NCBI GenBank assembly: GCA_021323755.1
Contig: JAJPKJ010000012.1
Span: forward strand, 124,001 to 188,000
DNA: 64,000 nucleotides
Reading direction: 5' to 3'
From: Chitinophagales bacterium
Lineage (GTDB): Bacteria > Bacteroidota > Bacteroidia > Chitinophagales > Chitinophagaceae
A program made the position numbers and the translations under genes. Position 1 is the stretch's first letter. Each line of letters opens with the position of its first letter. The notes below the pieces were generated by a model. That model did no database searches and was not told the DNA's origin. It saw nothing but the letters and a program-made list of their open reading frames with translations. Shown in pieces: positions 1 through 10,730 of this stretch.

Positions 1-2
1 CC

Positions 3-731
3 AATCTGGATAAATTCAAACATGGCGGTTTTGTAACGCTCATTGTTGGCGGAGCATTATTTGTGATCATGTATGTTTGGTACCGTTCCCGAAAAATCAA
101 GAACCGATACGTGGAATTTGTGCGCATGGAACATTATATTCCGCAAATCCAGGAGTTGAGCAATGACAGAACCGTTATCAAATCCGCTACGCACCTGGTT
201 TACATGACAAGCGCCAATAATCCGCGCGAAATTGAACATAAGATCATCTATTCAATCTTAAATAAAAAACCAAAACGCGCAGATATTTATTGGTTTGTTC
301 ACGTTGATACCCTGGATGATCCGTACACCGCAGAATATTCTGTTGATCACATTATACCAAACGATATTATTCGTGTCGAATTCAGATTGGGTTTTAGAAT
401 TGCTCCCAAGATAAATCTCATGTTCCGCCGTGTTGTAGAAGAATTGGTAACGAATAAAGAAGTGAATATTACAAGCCGCTATGAATCTCTTGAACGCAAT
501 AATGTTGTAGGCGATTTTCAATTCATTGTGATGGAAAAATATTTGAGCCAGGATAATGAGCTGCCTTTCTTTGAAAGAATAGTTATGAAATTATATTTCT
601 GGCTGAAGGAAATAAGCCTTTCTGAAGAACGTGGCTTCGGGCTCGATCCATCAAACGTCACGGTAGAAAAATTCCCGCTCATCGTTTCTCCTATTCCCAA
701 TTTCAATTTAAAAAGAACTGCAGAATCATAG
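3..731 (+). CDS. kup: Kup-type potassium transporter, C-terminal part (cut by window start)
   Basis: This is the 3' end of a gene that begins before the window. The frame is open from base 3 and encodes the last ~242 residues. It starts with a segment reading NLDKFKHGGFVTLIVGGALF, followed by VIMYVWYRSR, which matches the last transmembrane helix of KUP/HAK/KT family K+:H+ symporters. A soluble cytoplasmic C-terminal domain of ~200 residues follows, as is usual for the family. Kup proteins import potassium across the inner membrane. The catalytic membrane core lies outside the window, so the call rests on the helix and the C-terminal domain only. The gene ends with TAG and is followed 55 bp later by an alpha/beta hydrolase gene that seems to have its own promoter. 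Confidence 0.85.
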   Translation, partial: NLDKFKHGGFVTLIVGGALFVIMYVWYRSRKIKNRYVEFVRMEHYIPQIQELSNDRTVIKSATHLVYMTSANNPREIEHKIIYSILNKKPKRADIYWFVHVDTLDDPYTAEYSVDHIIPNDIIRVEFRLGFRIAPKINLMFRRVVEELVTNKEVNITSRYESLERNNVVGDFQFIVMEKYLSQDNELPFFERIVMKLYFWLKEISLSEERGFGLDPSNVTVEKFPLIVSPIPNFNLKRTAES

Positions 732-737
732 CGACTG

Positions 738-768
738 TTTGTTGTTTGTAGTTGTTTAATTAACTTTC
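738..768 (+). promoter_or_regulatory. Putative Bacteroidota-type promoter of the first alpha/beta hydrolase
   Basis: TTTG (738-741), a 19-bp spacer, then TAACTTTC (761-768). This fits the Bacteroidota -33/-7 pattern TTTG-N19-TAnnTTTG with one mismatch in the last base. It sits just before the TTG start at 787, implying a very short leader. Confidence 0.4.
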
Positions 769-786
769 GTAACTAACTTTTGCTTA

Positions 787-1575
787 TTGAGTAATCTCAT
801 CATTTATATTTTAATCGGGATTGCCGCGCTTTCCATTGCAGGATATTTTTTGCAGGAGAAATTTATTTTCAGACCCGAAAAACTCCCTGCAGATTTTGCT
901 TATCATTATGATATTCCTTTTAAAGAATTATTTTTTGATGTTGAACCCGGCGTACGGATCAATGGATTACATTTTTACCGGCCAAAAGCGTTTGGATTAA
1001 TATTATATTTTCATGGCAATACGCGAAGCATCAAGGGATGGGCAAAATATGCGCAGGATTTTTATCGCTACAATTACGATGTTGTATTGGTTGATTATCG
1101 CGGATTTGGAAAGAGCACCGGCAAACGCAGTGAAAAAGAAATAATGGATGATTTGCAATTTGTTTACACAAAATTAGCGGAGCAGTATACCGAACAACAC
1201 ATTATTGTTTATGGAAGAAGCATCGGCAGCGGGTTCGCTGCGAAATTGGCTTCTGATAATAATCCGCGTTATTTGATTCTTGACTCTCCCTATTATAATT
1301 TTCAAAAAGTGGTGGAAAGATTTTTACCGATTTTGCCTGTTCGTTTTATTTTGCGCTATCGATTGCGAACGGATAAATGGATAATGCATGTAAAATGTCA
1401 TACCTATATCATTCACGGAACAAAAGACAGGCTTATTCCCCTCAGACAGAGCGAAGAATTGCAGAAATTAAATCCAGACAAGATAACCTTGATCCGAATT
1501 ATCGGTGGCCGGCATAATAATCTTCCTTCATTTCCCGAATATCATAATTTCATTCGCGACATTTTGAAATATTGA
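787..1575 (+). CDS. Membrane-anchored alpha/beta hydrolase (BEM46/ABHD13-like)
   Basis: A 262-residue serine hydrolase of unknown substrate. Residues ~3-22 form one hydrophobic N-terminal helix, likely a membrane anchor. The fold markers are an oxyanion-side HG motif (YFHGNTR, ~74-80), the nucleophile elbow GRSIGSG with Ser145, an acid in HGTKD and a C-terminal histidine in GGRHNN. The start is a TTG at 787; no ATG lies near the N-terminus, and starting later would remove the anchor. The next gene, 28 bp downstream, is a paralog with the same layout, so the pair probably arose by tandem duplication. Similar proteins are often annotated only as alpha/beta hydrolase; the substrate cannot be told from sequence. 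Confidence 0.85.
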   Translation: MSNLIIYILIGIAALSIAGYFLQEKFIFRPEKLPADFAYHYDIPFKELFFDVEPGVRINGLHFYRPKAFGLILYFHGNTRSIKGWAKYAQDFYRYNYDVVLVDYRGFGKSTGKRSEKEIMDDLQFVYTKLAEQYTEQHIIVYGRSIGSGFAAKLASDNNPRYLILDSPYYNFQKVVERFLPILPVRFILRYRLRTDKWIMHVKCHTYIIHGTKDRLIPLRQSEELQKLNPDKITLIRIIGGRHNNLPSFPEYHNFIRDILKY

Positions 1576-1603
1576 TAACAACACCTGTTTGTATATTGCA
1601 TTC

Positions 1604-2410
1604 ATGAAAAGGAAAATTATTTTTCGCTGGATTAAATTGATAATAATCGTTTATTGCGCAATTGGCATTGCAGGCTATTATTTGCAGGATCGGATCCTAT
1701 TTCACCCGGAACCATTAGCCAAGAACTCAAAATATGATTTCAAGGAAACTTATAAAGAACTTGACATTCCTTACGATAATGAGACCAACCTGAATATTAT
1801 TCAATTCAAAACAAAGGATACTGCAGTAAAAGGAGTAGTGTTGTATTTTCATGGTAATCAAAAAAATATCGGCCATTATGAAAAATATGTTTCAAATTTT
1901 ACAACCCATAATTACGAAGTGTGGATGATGGATTATCCGGGATTTGGTAAAAGCAGCGGAAAATTTACAGAACAAAGATTATACGACTATGCATTACAAT
2001 TATATAAACTCGCCAGAACAAAATTCATACCGGCAAACATTATCATTTACGGGAAAAGTTTTGGCAGCTGCCTGGCATCGCAACTTGCATCCGTACGCGA
2101 TTGTAAATATTTAATTCTCGAAACGCCTTGTTATAACATGACTTCTCTTGTTGCGCATTATTTTCCGGTTTATCCTGTCAAACAAATGCTCCATTATCAT
2201 TTTCCGAATAATGAATATTTAAAAGAAGTAACCGCGCCAGTCATTATTTTTCACGGAACAAGTGATTGGGTCGTTCCTTACGGTAACGCATACATGCTCA
2301 ACGAAGTTTTAAAAAACAATGATGAGTTTGTTACCATTGAACATGGTTCCCACAATGATCTAAATGATTTCCCGATCTTTCATCAAAAACTCGATTCTCT
2401 GTTGAGGTGA
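1604..2410 (+). CDS. Membrane-anchored alpha/beta hydrolase, paralog of the preceding gene
   Basis: A 268-residue protein counted from ATG 1604. An in-frame TTG at 1589 would add five residues but the ATG gives a normal basic N-terminus (MKRKIIFRW) before the membrane helix (~10-27). The triad markers are GKSFGSC with Ser152, HGTSD with the acid, and HGSHND with the histidine. It shares with its upstream neighbour the phrases GIAGYxLQ, YFHGN and GFGKSxGK, and the same order of motifs. It is probably cotranscribed with that gene (28 bp gap). Substrate unknown; an esterase or thioesterase activity is possible but not shown. Confidence 0.85.
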   Translation: MKRKIIFRWIKLIIIVYCAIGIAGYYLQDRILFHPEPLAKNSKYDFKETYKELDIPYDNETNLNIIQFKTKDTAVKGVVLYFHGNQKNIGHYEKYVSNFTTHNYEVWMMDYPGFGKSSGKFTEQRLYDYALQLYKLARTKFIPANIIIYGKSFGSCLASQLASVRDCKYLILETPCYNMTSLVAHYFPVYPVKQMLHYHFPNNEYLKEVTAPVIIFHGTSDWVVPYGNAYMLNEVLKNNDEFVTIEHGSHNDLNDFPIFHQKLDSLLR

Positions 2411-2470
2411 GCGATGAGTAGTGAGCATTGAAATGATGCTGCGCAGGAATTTCTTTTTCATCATGCTAAT

Positions 2471-3247
2471 TCAGGCGATCAAATTTTTAAATTCCCCCAA
2501 ACGTTTTTGCGGAATGAAATAATGATTGTGTGAGATGGCTTTTTCGTTTGAATAAACATCCAGTGAATAGAGTCTTTTATTGCGAAGCAAATAGCACTGG
2601 TAACCGAGCGGAGCAATCATTTCATATAATTTGATGCGTTCATTTTTATCTGCAAGTTCGCATAACAAAACAGGATGATGAACACTTAGGGTTCCCATCA
2701 TAGAAGCGAAAACAGGCACTTCCAGCCCTTCCACATCACATTTAATAAAATCAAGCCGAGGTAATTGTTTGAATAAATTATCGCCGGATTCATTTCTCAC
2801 TTTTTCTGATTCCAGATAATCAAGGGCTGCATCTTGTCTTTTCACCCGGGCATAGGCAAATTTTTTTGTGTTGCCGATTTTAGGGATACCCATTTCCACA
2901 TATTCACCTTCGCCGCCTAACGCAGTTTGGTAAACCGTCACATTTTGAATTTTATTTTTTTTGAGTAAGTTAATAAGGGTATCGTGAAACTTACTCATGG
3001 GTTCAACAGCAAAGATTTTTCCCGCAGATTTCACCATGCGGCTCAATGGCAACGTGTAGTACCCGAGATGTGCGCCAATGTCAACACAATAATTTCCTTC
3101 TTTAATGAACTCTTTTAAAAAATAGATATCCTGGTAATTGATTCCTGCCAATCCTGTTTGATAAATGCGTTGAAAAATCAATGCAAGCAAACTCAAATAT
3201 TTTTTTTCTCCCAATAGAGAGAGCAAAATCTTTTTGATCGAATTCAT
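2471..3247 (-). CDS. FkbM family SAM-dependent methyltransferase
   Basis: A 258-residue class I methyltransferase. The SAM-binding motif I is seen in YCVDIGAHLGYYTLPL (~53-68), the acidic strand end in FAVEPM, and the FkbM-type motif FIKCDVEGLEVPV in the second half. FkbM-family enzymes methylate oxygen atoms of sugars or secondary metabolites; the substrate here is unknown. There is no glycan-synthesis cluster around it, so the neighbourhood gives no hint. It is transcribed on the minus strand, convergent with the hydrolase pair and 55 bp downstream of oxyR, so it could be read through from oxyR. Confidence 0.8.
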   Translation of the reverse strand: MNSIKKILLSLLGEKKYLSLLALIFQRIYQTGLAGINYQDIYFLKEFIKEGNYCVDIGAHLGYYTLPLSRMVKSAGKIFAVEPMSKFHDTLINLLKKNKIQNVTVYQTALGGEGEYVEMGIPKIGNTKKFAYARVKRQDAALDYLESEKVRNESGDNLFKQLPRLDFIKCDVEGLEVPVFASMMGTLSVHHPVLLCELADKNERIKLYEMIAPLGYQCYLLRNKRLYSLDVYSNEKAISHNHYFIPQKRLGEFKNLIA

Positions 3248-3301
3248 GCGGCTAAAAATACAATTATATTAATAAATGTTTTTTGCAATGATCAAGATTA
3301 G

Positions 3302-4237
3302 TTAAAGCGGAACGACGTTTTGATTTTTGTTTTTTTTGATCTTGTCCGGTAATGCCAGCACAATCTCCTGCTTTAATACCTGCAGCAGTCGCTGTTTTAT
3401 AAAATCGCGATGTACAACAAGACTTACCTCGCGCATGGGGGCAGGTTGCCTGAAGTGCCTGATGAGTTGCAATTGCCTGTTGCTAAAATAGGTGGTGGCG
3501 AGCTCCGGTAAAATAGTGATGCCATCATTCAATTCAACCATTTTGCTGAGGGTTTCAATGGTACCGGCCTCATAATCAAAATTCGACCCTTCTTTGCTGG
3601 CTTTGCGCAACTCGCAAAGATTTACAATCTGTGATCGGAAACAATGCCCTTCTTCCAGCAACCATAATTTTTTTGGATCAATATCCTGCGCCAGCACATA
3701 ACTCTTTTTATAGGTTGCATTTTCCTTTGACACAAAAACCAATAGTTCCTCATAAAAAAGAACGTGCTCTTTGATTCCGGTTTCCTGTAAAGGGGTAACT
3801 AAAATTCCGGCATCAATTTTACCTTCGCGTAATTTTGTAATAATGACCTCTGTGGTCACTTCATTGACGATCAGTTTTATTTGTGGATATTTTTTTGTAA
3901 AACTTTTGGCAAACAAGGGTAACAAATAAGGGGCCAGTGTCGGAATAATGGCGATGCGCAATTCGCCTGTTAATAAACCTTTTTTCGTTTGAATGATTTC
4001 TCCGATGACACTTTTTTCAGAAAGTATTTTCCTGGCCTGGTCAATAATGTCGGTGCCAACTTCTGTGGGAATTACCGGTTGCTTGCTTCTGTCAAAAATT
4101 TTTATTCCCAGTTCATCTTCTAATTTCCGCACTTGCATGCTCAGGGTGGGTTGCGTTACAAAGCAATGTTCGGCGGCACTGGCAAAATGCCGGAAAGTAT
4201 CAATGGCAACAATATATTCTAATTGAGTAAAGGTCAT
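3302..4237 (-). CDS. oxyR: OxyR-type LysR regulator of peroxide response
   Basis: A 311-residue LysR-type transcription factor. An N-terminal winged helix-turn-helix (~1-60, with TQPTLSMQVRKLEDELG) is followed by a substrate-binding-like regulatory domain. Two cysteines, Cys199 in EEGHCFRSQ and Cys208 in IVNLCELR, fall at the same positions as the H2O2-sensing disulfide pair of E. coli OxyR, so redox sensing is well supported. It is divergent from katG, with a perfect OxyR half-operator in between, the classic arrangement in which OxyR activates katG and represses itself. The length is typical for the family. Confidence 0.93.
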   Translation of the reverse strand: MTFTQLEYIVAIDTFRHFASAAEHCFVTQPTLSMQVRKLEDELGIKIFDRSKQPVIPTEVGTDIIDQARKILSEKSVIGEIIQTKKGLLTGELRIAIIPTLAPYLLPLFAKSFTKKYPQIKLIVNEVTTEVIITKLREGKIDAGILVTPLQETGIKEHVLFYEELLVFVSKENATYKKSYVLAQDIDPKKLWLLEEGHCFRSQIVNLCELRKASKEGSNFDYEAGTIETLSKMVELNDGITILPELATTYFSNRQLQLIRHFRQPAPMREVSLVVHRDFIKQRLLQVLKQEIVLALPDKIKKNKNQNVVPL

Positions 4238-4254
4238 AATGCGAATATAAAGTT

Positions 4255-4290
4255 ATAGATTAGATCTATGTTATCATAAGATCAATCAAT
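4255..4290. promoter_or_regulatory. OxyR operator between oxyR and katG
   Basis: Bases 4255-4269 read ATAG-N7-CTAT and fit every fixed base of the published OxyR pattern ATAGntnnnanCTAT. A second, weaker copy (ATAA-N7-CAAT, 4276-4290) follows after 6 bp, close to the tandem arrangement bound by an OxyR tetramer. The site lies 18 bp before the oxyR start codon and about 95 bp before katG, which suits repression of oxyR and activation of katG. No convincing -7 element for katG was found. Confidence 0.75.
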
Positions 4291-4347
4291 TTAATTTATA
4301 ATCAAATTTTCGCGACCTTTATACTTAAACCCAATTGAATCATTTAA

Positions 4348-6642
<2,295 letters not shown>

Positions 6643-6676
6643 TGAGCCGCAATGGTTATCCGGAAAACATGAGCAC

Positions 6677-6711
6677 AAAACCTGTTGGTCTGATAAACTG
6701 ACAGGTTTTTT
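6677..6711 (+). terminator. Rho-independent terminator of katG
   Basis: A perfect 9-bp stem, AAAACCTGT (6677-6685) with ACAGGTTTT (6701-6709), has a 15-nt loop and runs into a T-rich tail to 6711. The A-rich left side lets it also work for the minus-strand carboxypeptidase gene, whose stop codon (6710-6712) it overlaps. Confidence 0.8.
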
Positions 6712-7618
6712 ATTCTTCCAGAGTCACTTTATTTTTTCCCACTTTTAATTTATATCCTGCTCCGATTTTCAGGCCATAATTTTCTTTTTCATGACTTACT
6801 GGAAATCCAAAACAAACCGGGTAATCATGATTTTTTACAATATCATGGATAATTTCATAAACCGTTTTTCCAAAAGGACGTTCTGTATCTTTCATGTTAG
6901 TGAATCCACCGATTATCAATCCGGCCAGCTTATCTAGTTTCCCGCTTCTTTTTAATTGGTAAAACATCCGGTCAATATTATAAAGATATTCCCCCACATC
7001 TTCTAAAAATAAAATTCTTCCTTTTGTTTTTATATCAGATGACGAGCCGATAAGATGCACTAGTAAGGAAAGGTTGCCGCCAACCAATTCACCGATCGCT
7101 TCGCCTTTTTTGTTGAACTCATGAATCGCACATTCATATTTTATTTTCTTTCCTTCCAAAATATTTTTTAAAGAAAGAACAAACTCATTTTTATCGCCTT
7201 CATCATTAAACGCTGATGCCATTGGTGCATGCAACGAAGAGATTTTGTAATTCACATAAAGATGAGAATGCAAAATGGTAACATCACTAAACCCGATTAT
7301 CCATTTTGGATATTGTTTGAATTTTTTAAAATTGATCTGTTCAATAATTCTTCCAATTCCATAACCGCCACGTGCACAAAATATCGCTTTGACTTCATCA
7401 TCGTCGAGCATTTGTTGAAGATCCAAAAGTCTTTCTTCATCGGTTCCTGAAAAATAATTTTCAGAATCGCTGCCTAATGTTTTTCCAATCTTAATTTTAT
7501 AACCCCATTCCTGCAGCGTATTGATGCATCTTTGCGATCTTTCAAGAGACATATATCCTGCGGGACAAATAATTCCTATGGTGTCATTGACATTCAAAAA
7601 TGGTGGTAGTTTGATCAT
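6710..7618 (-). CDS. LD-carboxypeptidase, peptidase family S66 (cytoplasmic type)
   Basis: A 302-residue S66 peptidase (LdcA/MccF family). The expected catalytic residues are visible: Ser111 in the nucleophile elbow IGFSDVT, a Glu in FLEDVGEYLY (~206-210) and His276 in VSHEKENYGL. LdcA enzymes cut the terminal D-Ala from murein tetrapeptides during peptidoglycan recycling; MccF relatives cleave other amide bonds, so the exact substrate is uncertain. It has no signal peptide, which suits the cytoplasmic recycling enzyme. A paralog with an N-terminal signal-like segment lies 2 kb away at 9511-10530, on the same strand and beyond a membrane glycosyltransferase gene. Confidence 0.88.
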   Translation of the reverse strand: MIKLPPFLNVNDTIGIICPAGYMSLERSQRCINTLQEWGYKIKIGKTLGSDSENYFSGTDEERLLDLQQMLDDDEVKAIFCARGGYGIGRIIEQINFKKFKQYPKWIIGFSDVTILHSHLYVNYKISSLHAPMASAFNDEGDKNEFVLSLKNILEGKKIKYECAIHEFNKKGEAIGELVGGNLSLLVHLIGSSSDIKTKGRILFLEDVGEYLYNIDRMFYQLKRSGKLDKLAGLIIGGFTNMKDTERPFGKTVYEIIHDIVKNHDYPVCFGFPVSHEKENYGLKIGAGYKLKVGKNKVTLEE

Positions 7619-7748
7619 AATAATTTTGAAACAGCTTTATTGAAATATTGTCTGCAATTTAGCAAAGGAAGAAATAATTTACCCGAAATGTAATTTCTAT
7701 ATTTGATAAAATATTGAATTTCTCATTTGTACGCCAGCGTTTGTAGTT

Positions 7749-9503
7749 ATGCACTCAATAAAAGCCACCCGCCTTTATATAGCCAGTATCATCATCGTTG
7801 CCATAACTATTTTATTTTTTTCGTTGTTTATGATCTCTTTCGACAGAGAATCTTTTATTGGTTTCTTGTTAAGACATCTTCAAAGACCTTATTTGTCAGG
7901 CATATTGCATGATTCAATCATTACTTCGAAAAAATTTTTGTTGATCCGTTACCTGTGTTTTGCATTAATATCGATTGATGGGTTAGTGATTTTTCTATTA
8001 TATCGATACAGAGAAAGGGTAATGAATTTTCTTTTTTTCTTTTTCAATTCTGTCCGGCATGCATGTCTCGCTGTTATCGCTCCGTTCAAGACGAGTAGTA
8101 AAAAAGAGAATTTCATTTTTCTTTTGCTGCTTTCCGTAGTTATCGCAAAGGAATTGTATTATATTATCACCACCGACTTGCAATACGATGAAATGTGGTG
8201 CTATAATTATTATACATCACGGCCTTTCTATCTTAATTTTTTCAGTTTCAGCACTTATCCATTGTTTGAACTGCTCACCCATGCTTTTAAGTGGTTACCC
8301 TTTTCGGCAAAAATAAATTTGCGTCTGCCCGTATTATTTGCCGGTATTTTTTCCTGCATCATTATTTATGCTGGCGTTAAAAAACTTTCGAATAATTTTT
8401 TGGTTGCCATGGCTTGCTTTGCTTTATTCGCCTCCTTGCCGGGGAACAGCTTTTATATGCTTTATGCAAAAGGGGTAATGCTCGAACTTTTTTTTGCCAT
8501 TATTTCATTTTTTTGTATCGTCTTTTTCTTGAAAAAAGATTTTGCAAGAAGATATCTTTTGGTTTTTGTGATCGTTAATGTTGCCGGATTTTATGCGATG
8601 CTCACCCATGTTTATTTCTGGGCCTTGCAATTGATCGTCGGGTCTATGTATATTTCTTTTTATAGAAGATATTTATTGAAACCATTTTTGATCAGCAACG
8701 GATTTATATTATTTTTTTCTTTTTTCTTTTATATGCCGGTATTGATCGGTTCGGGGTTCTCATTCATCCTCAATGTTGCTTTTGGACAAACAAATAATAA
8801 AGATCCATGGACTGGGATTGTTCCATTCATGAAGTATATCAATTTATTTTTTACCGGAAATTCTTACGGGTTTGTTATTGCTTTACTATCAGCAGGATCA
8901 GTATTGATGATTTTCAGGAAAACCAGGAAGGAAAATATTTTTTTATTCGCGTGCGGGGTGGCGCTTTTTATATTGCCGCTTATTGTCCGCATTATTCAAC
9001 GTATTTATATTGCTGAAAGGGCTATCCCATTTATTGGTTTGATCGTTCCACTATGCGGGTTTTTGATCTATTCCATCATTAAAGATCACGTAAAGAAATA
9101 CCTTGTATCGTTGTCAATTGTATTTCTATTCACACTCATGTGCGTGGTTACCCACTTTCATTATTTCAGATCATGGAATGTGCGTTCCGATAAGAATGCA
9201 ATTACCATTTCCGAATTATTGATGCAGCATCATGTAAATAATTGTTACGATAATGCGCCCGATTCGCGTTTCTTTTATTATTATCCTGCACTCGAATATT
9301 ATTATCATCAAAAAGGTCTTTCTATTGATCTCCGCATGGCTGCTCAAAACAGTTTGCGTTACAAATCATTTTCTCCGGCAGATGATTATGATTGCATCAT
9401 TGAAAATATCTCTGAAAGCGATTCGAATCATCTTGGTGAGTATGAAGACATTTACCATGATACCGATGAAGGCTTTAAAATATTGTTGCGAAAAGGAAAA
9501 TGA
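7749..9503 (+). CDS. Polytopic membrane glycosyltransferase, GT39/PMT-like
   Basis: A 584-residue protein with many hydrophobic helices (roughly 10-12) over residues 1-460 and a short soluble C-terminal tail. An acidic DE pair in LQYDEMWCYNYY, in the first extracytoplasmic loop after an early helix, resembles the catalytic acidic motif of the dolichyl/undecaprenyl-phosphate-sugar transferases (GT39, ArnT-like, PMT_2). Such enzymes transfer a sugar from a lipid carrier on the outer face of the inner membrane. The acceptor is unknown. It stands alone on the plus strand between two minus-strand LD-carboxypeptidase genes and converges on the second with only 7 bp between stop codons. The family call is by topology and motif only. 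Confidence 0.65.
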   Translation: MHSIKATRLYIASIIIVAITILFFSLFMISFDRESFIGFLLRHLQRPYLSGILHDSIITSKKFLLIRYLCFALISIDGLVIFLLYRYRERVMNFLFFFFNSVRHACLAVIAPFKTSSKKENFIFLLLLSVVIAKELYYIITTDLQYDEMWCYNYYTSRPFYLNFFSFSTYPLFELLTHAFKWLPFSAKINLRLPVLFAGIFSCIIIYAGVKKLSNNFLVAMACFALFASLPGNSFYMLYAKGVMLELFFAIISFFCIVFFLKKDFARRYLLVFVIVNVAGFYAMLTHVYFWALQLIVGSMYISFYRRYLLKPFLISNGFILFFSFFFYMPVLIGSGFSFILNVAFGQTNNKDPWTGIVPFMKYINLFFTGNSYGFVIALLSAGSVLMIFRKTRKENIFLFACGVALFILPLIVRIIQRIYIAERAIPFIGLIVPLCGFLIYSIIKDHVKKYLVSLSIVFLFTLMCVVTHFHYFRSWNVRSDKNAITISELLMQHHVNNCYDNAPDSRFFYYYPALEYYYHQKGLSIDLRMAAQNSLRYKSFSPADDYDCIIENISESDSNHLGEYEDIYHDTDEGFKILLRKGK

Positions 9504-9510
9504 AAAAAAT

Positions 9511-10530
9511 TTATGCCATTGCTGTTAATGTGCAGCTATTGCTGCTCACGGAGAGCTTATGTTTAATCCCGCATTTCAATGCATAATTTTCTTTTTGGTG
9601 ACCAACGGGGAAATCGAAACAAAGGGGATATTTATAATCTTTCACTTTCTCTGAAACAATTTCGTAAACTGTTTTTCCGAAATCCTCTCCTGGGTCATCT
9701 GGTTTGGCTTTGAAGCCGCCAATTATTAAAGCCTTTAAATGCGAAAGCTTGCCGGTTCGTTTCAAATTCCAGAACATTCGGTCAATGCTGTATAGATATT
9801 CACCCGTGTCTTCGACAAATAAAATCTTTCCTGCGGTTCGAATATCCGATCTGCTTGCAGAAAGCGACTCTAGCGTCTTAAGATTTCCGCCCACCAATTG
9901 TCCTTCGGCAAGGCCTTCATTGTTATTGGTATTCGGTGGGAAATCATATTTGATTTTCTCACCTGTCAAAGCCTGCTTGATGGAAAGGATCGAATCGATT
10001 TGCACTTGTTCTGCTTTGCTCCAGTCATCGGGAAAACTATTGCACATTTTTGAATGAATAGAAGCAATATTGAAATGGCGATTGAGATGCGAATGGATAA
10101 CGGTGATGTCGCTAAAACCGACTATCCATTTTGGATGTGAAACGAACTTGGTGAAATCCAGATCATCAATAATTCTCACTGAACCATAACCACCGCGCGC
10201 ACACATGATGGCTTTGATGGAATTATCATCGAGCATTTGCTGCAGATCTCTTGTACGTTCTTCATCGGTGCCTCCAAAAGTGAAATCTTTTTTTCCAACG
10301 GTGTCACCTACCCGAATTTTGAATCCCCAGTTTTCCATTTGTTGCATGGCTGATTGAATTTCCGGGAGCATGATATTTCCTGCCGGGCATGTAATGCCGA
10401 TGATATCGCCGGGTCTTAAGTATTTTGGGATCGTGGGAGCCTTTTCCTTTTCATCCTCATTGATATTTTTAAAAGAGGAGAGCAGAGCGCCGGCTAAAAC
10501 TGCAGAAGACAAGAAATTCTTTCGGTTCAT
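9511..10530 (-). CDS. LD-carboxypeptidase, peptidase family S66 (with export-like N-terminus)
   Basis: A 339-residue S66 peptidase, paralogous to the gene at 6710-7618. Shared segments include CARGGYG, the nucleophile motif IVGFSDITVIHSHL (Ser140), FVEDTGEYLYSIDRMF (Glu) and GHQKENYALK (His). Unlike its paralog it begins MNRKNFLSSAVLAGALLSS, a basic start plus a hydrophobic stretch that looks like a signal or a Tat-like (R-K instead of R-R) leader, so it may act in the periplasm or at the membrane. Substrate is inferred to be a murein peptide. The start at 10530 is 28 bp from the putative divergent metG promoter. Confidence 0.85.
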   Translation of the reverse strand: MNRKNFLSSAVLAGALLSSFKNINEDEKEKAPTIPKYLRPGDIIGITCPAGNIMLPEIQSAMQQMENWGFKIRVGDTVGKKDFTFGGTDEERTRDLQQMLDDNSIKAIMCARGGYGSVRIIDDLDFTKFVSHPKWIVGFSDITVIHSHLNRHFNIASIHSKMCNSFPDDWSKAEQVQIDSILSIKQALTGEKIKYDFPPNTNNNEGLAEGQLVGGNLKTLESLSASRSDIRTAGKILFVEDTGEYLYSIDRMFWNLKRTGKLSHLKALIIGGFKAKPDDPGEDFGKTVYEIVSEKVKDYKYPLCFDFPVGHQKENYALKCGIKHKLSVSSNSCTLTAMA

Positions 10531-10557
10531 ATTTTAAAGTTATTGGAAAATAGTCAT

Positions 10558-10588
10558 TTTGGCGTTGGTGAAGATTGCGGTATTTTTG
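10558..10588 (+). promoter_or_regulatory. Putative metG promoter
   Basis: TTTG (10558-10561), exactly 19 bp, then TATTTTTG (10581-10588): a full match to the Bacteroidota pattern TTTG-N19-TAnnTTTG. Transcription would begin near 10595, leaving a leader of about 135 nt before the metG ATG. Confidence 0.6.
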
Positions 10589-10591
10589 CAG

Positions 10592-10676
10592 GCTTCTGCC
10601 TTCGAGGGAAGCTGAATAGAATTGGTCCAGGACAATTGTACGACGCAGCCATGATGAAGGGTGAATTAATCCTGGA
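10592..10676 (+). promoter_or_regulatory. Potentially structured 5' leader of metG
   Basis: The predicted leader holds a hairpin GCTTC(TG)CCT-TCG-AGG-GAAGC (10592-10612) and a 7-bp long-range pairing of TCCAGGA (10626-10632) with TCCTGGA (10670-10676). It does not resemble a riboswitch class or T-box known to me. The structure is inferred from hand-found complementarity and may be fortuitous. Confidence 0.3.
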
Positions 10677-10730
10677 AACATAAAAAGCGATTGGCCGTTA
10701 GCTGAAAGCTATTAACTAACCTAAAGAACA

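Noticed and set aside
4300-4340. TATACTTA as a katG -7 element
   Set aside because: It differs from TAnnTTTG in more than one key base, so no katG promoter is called.
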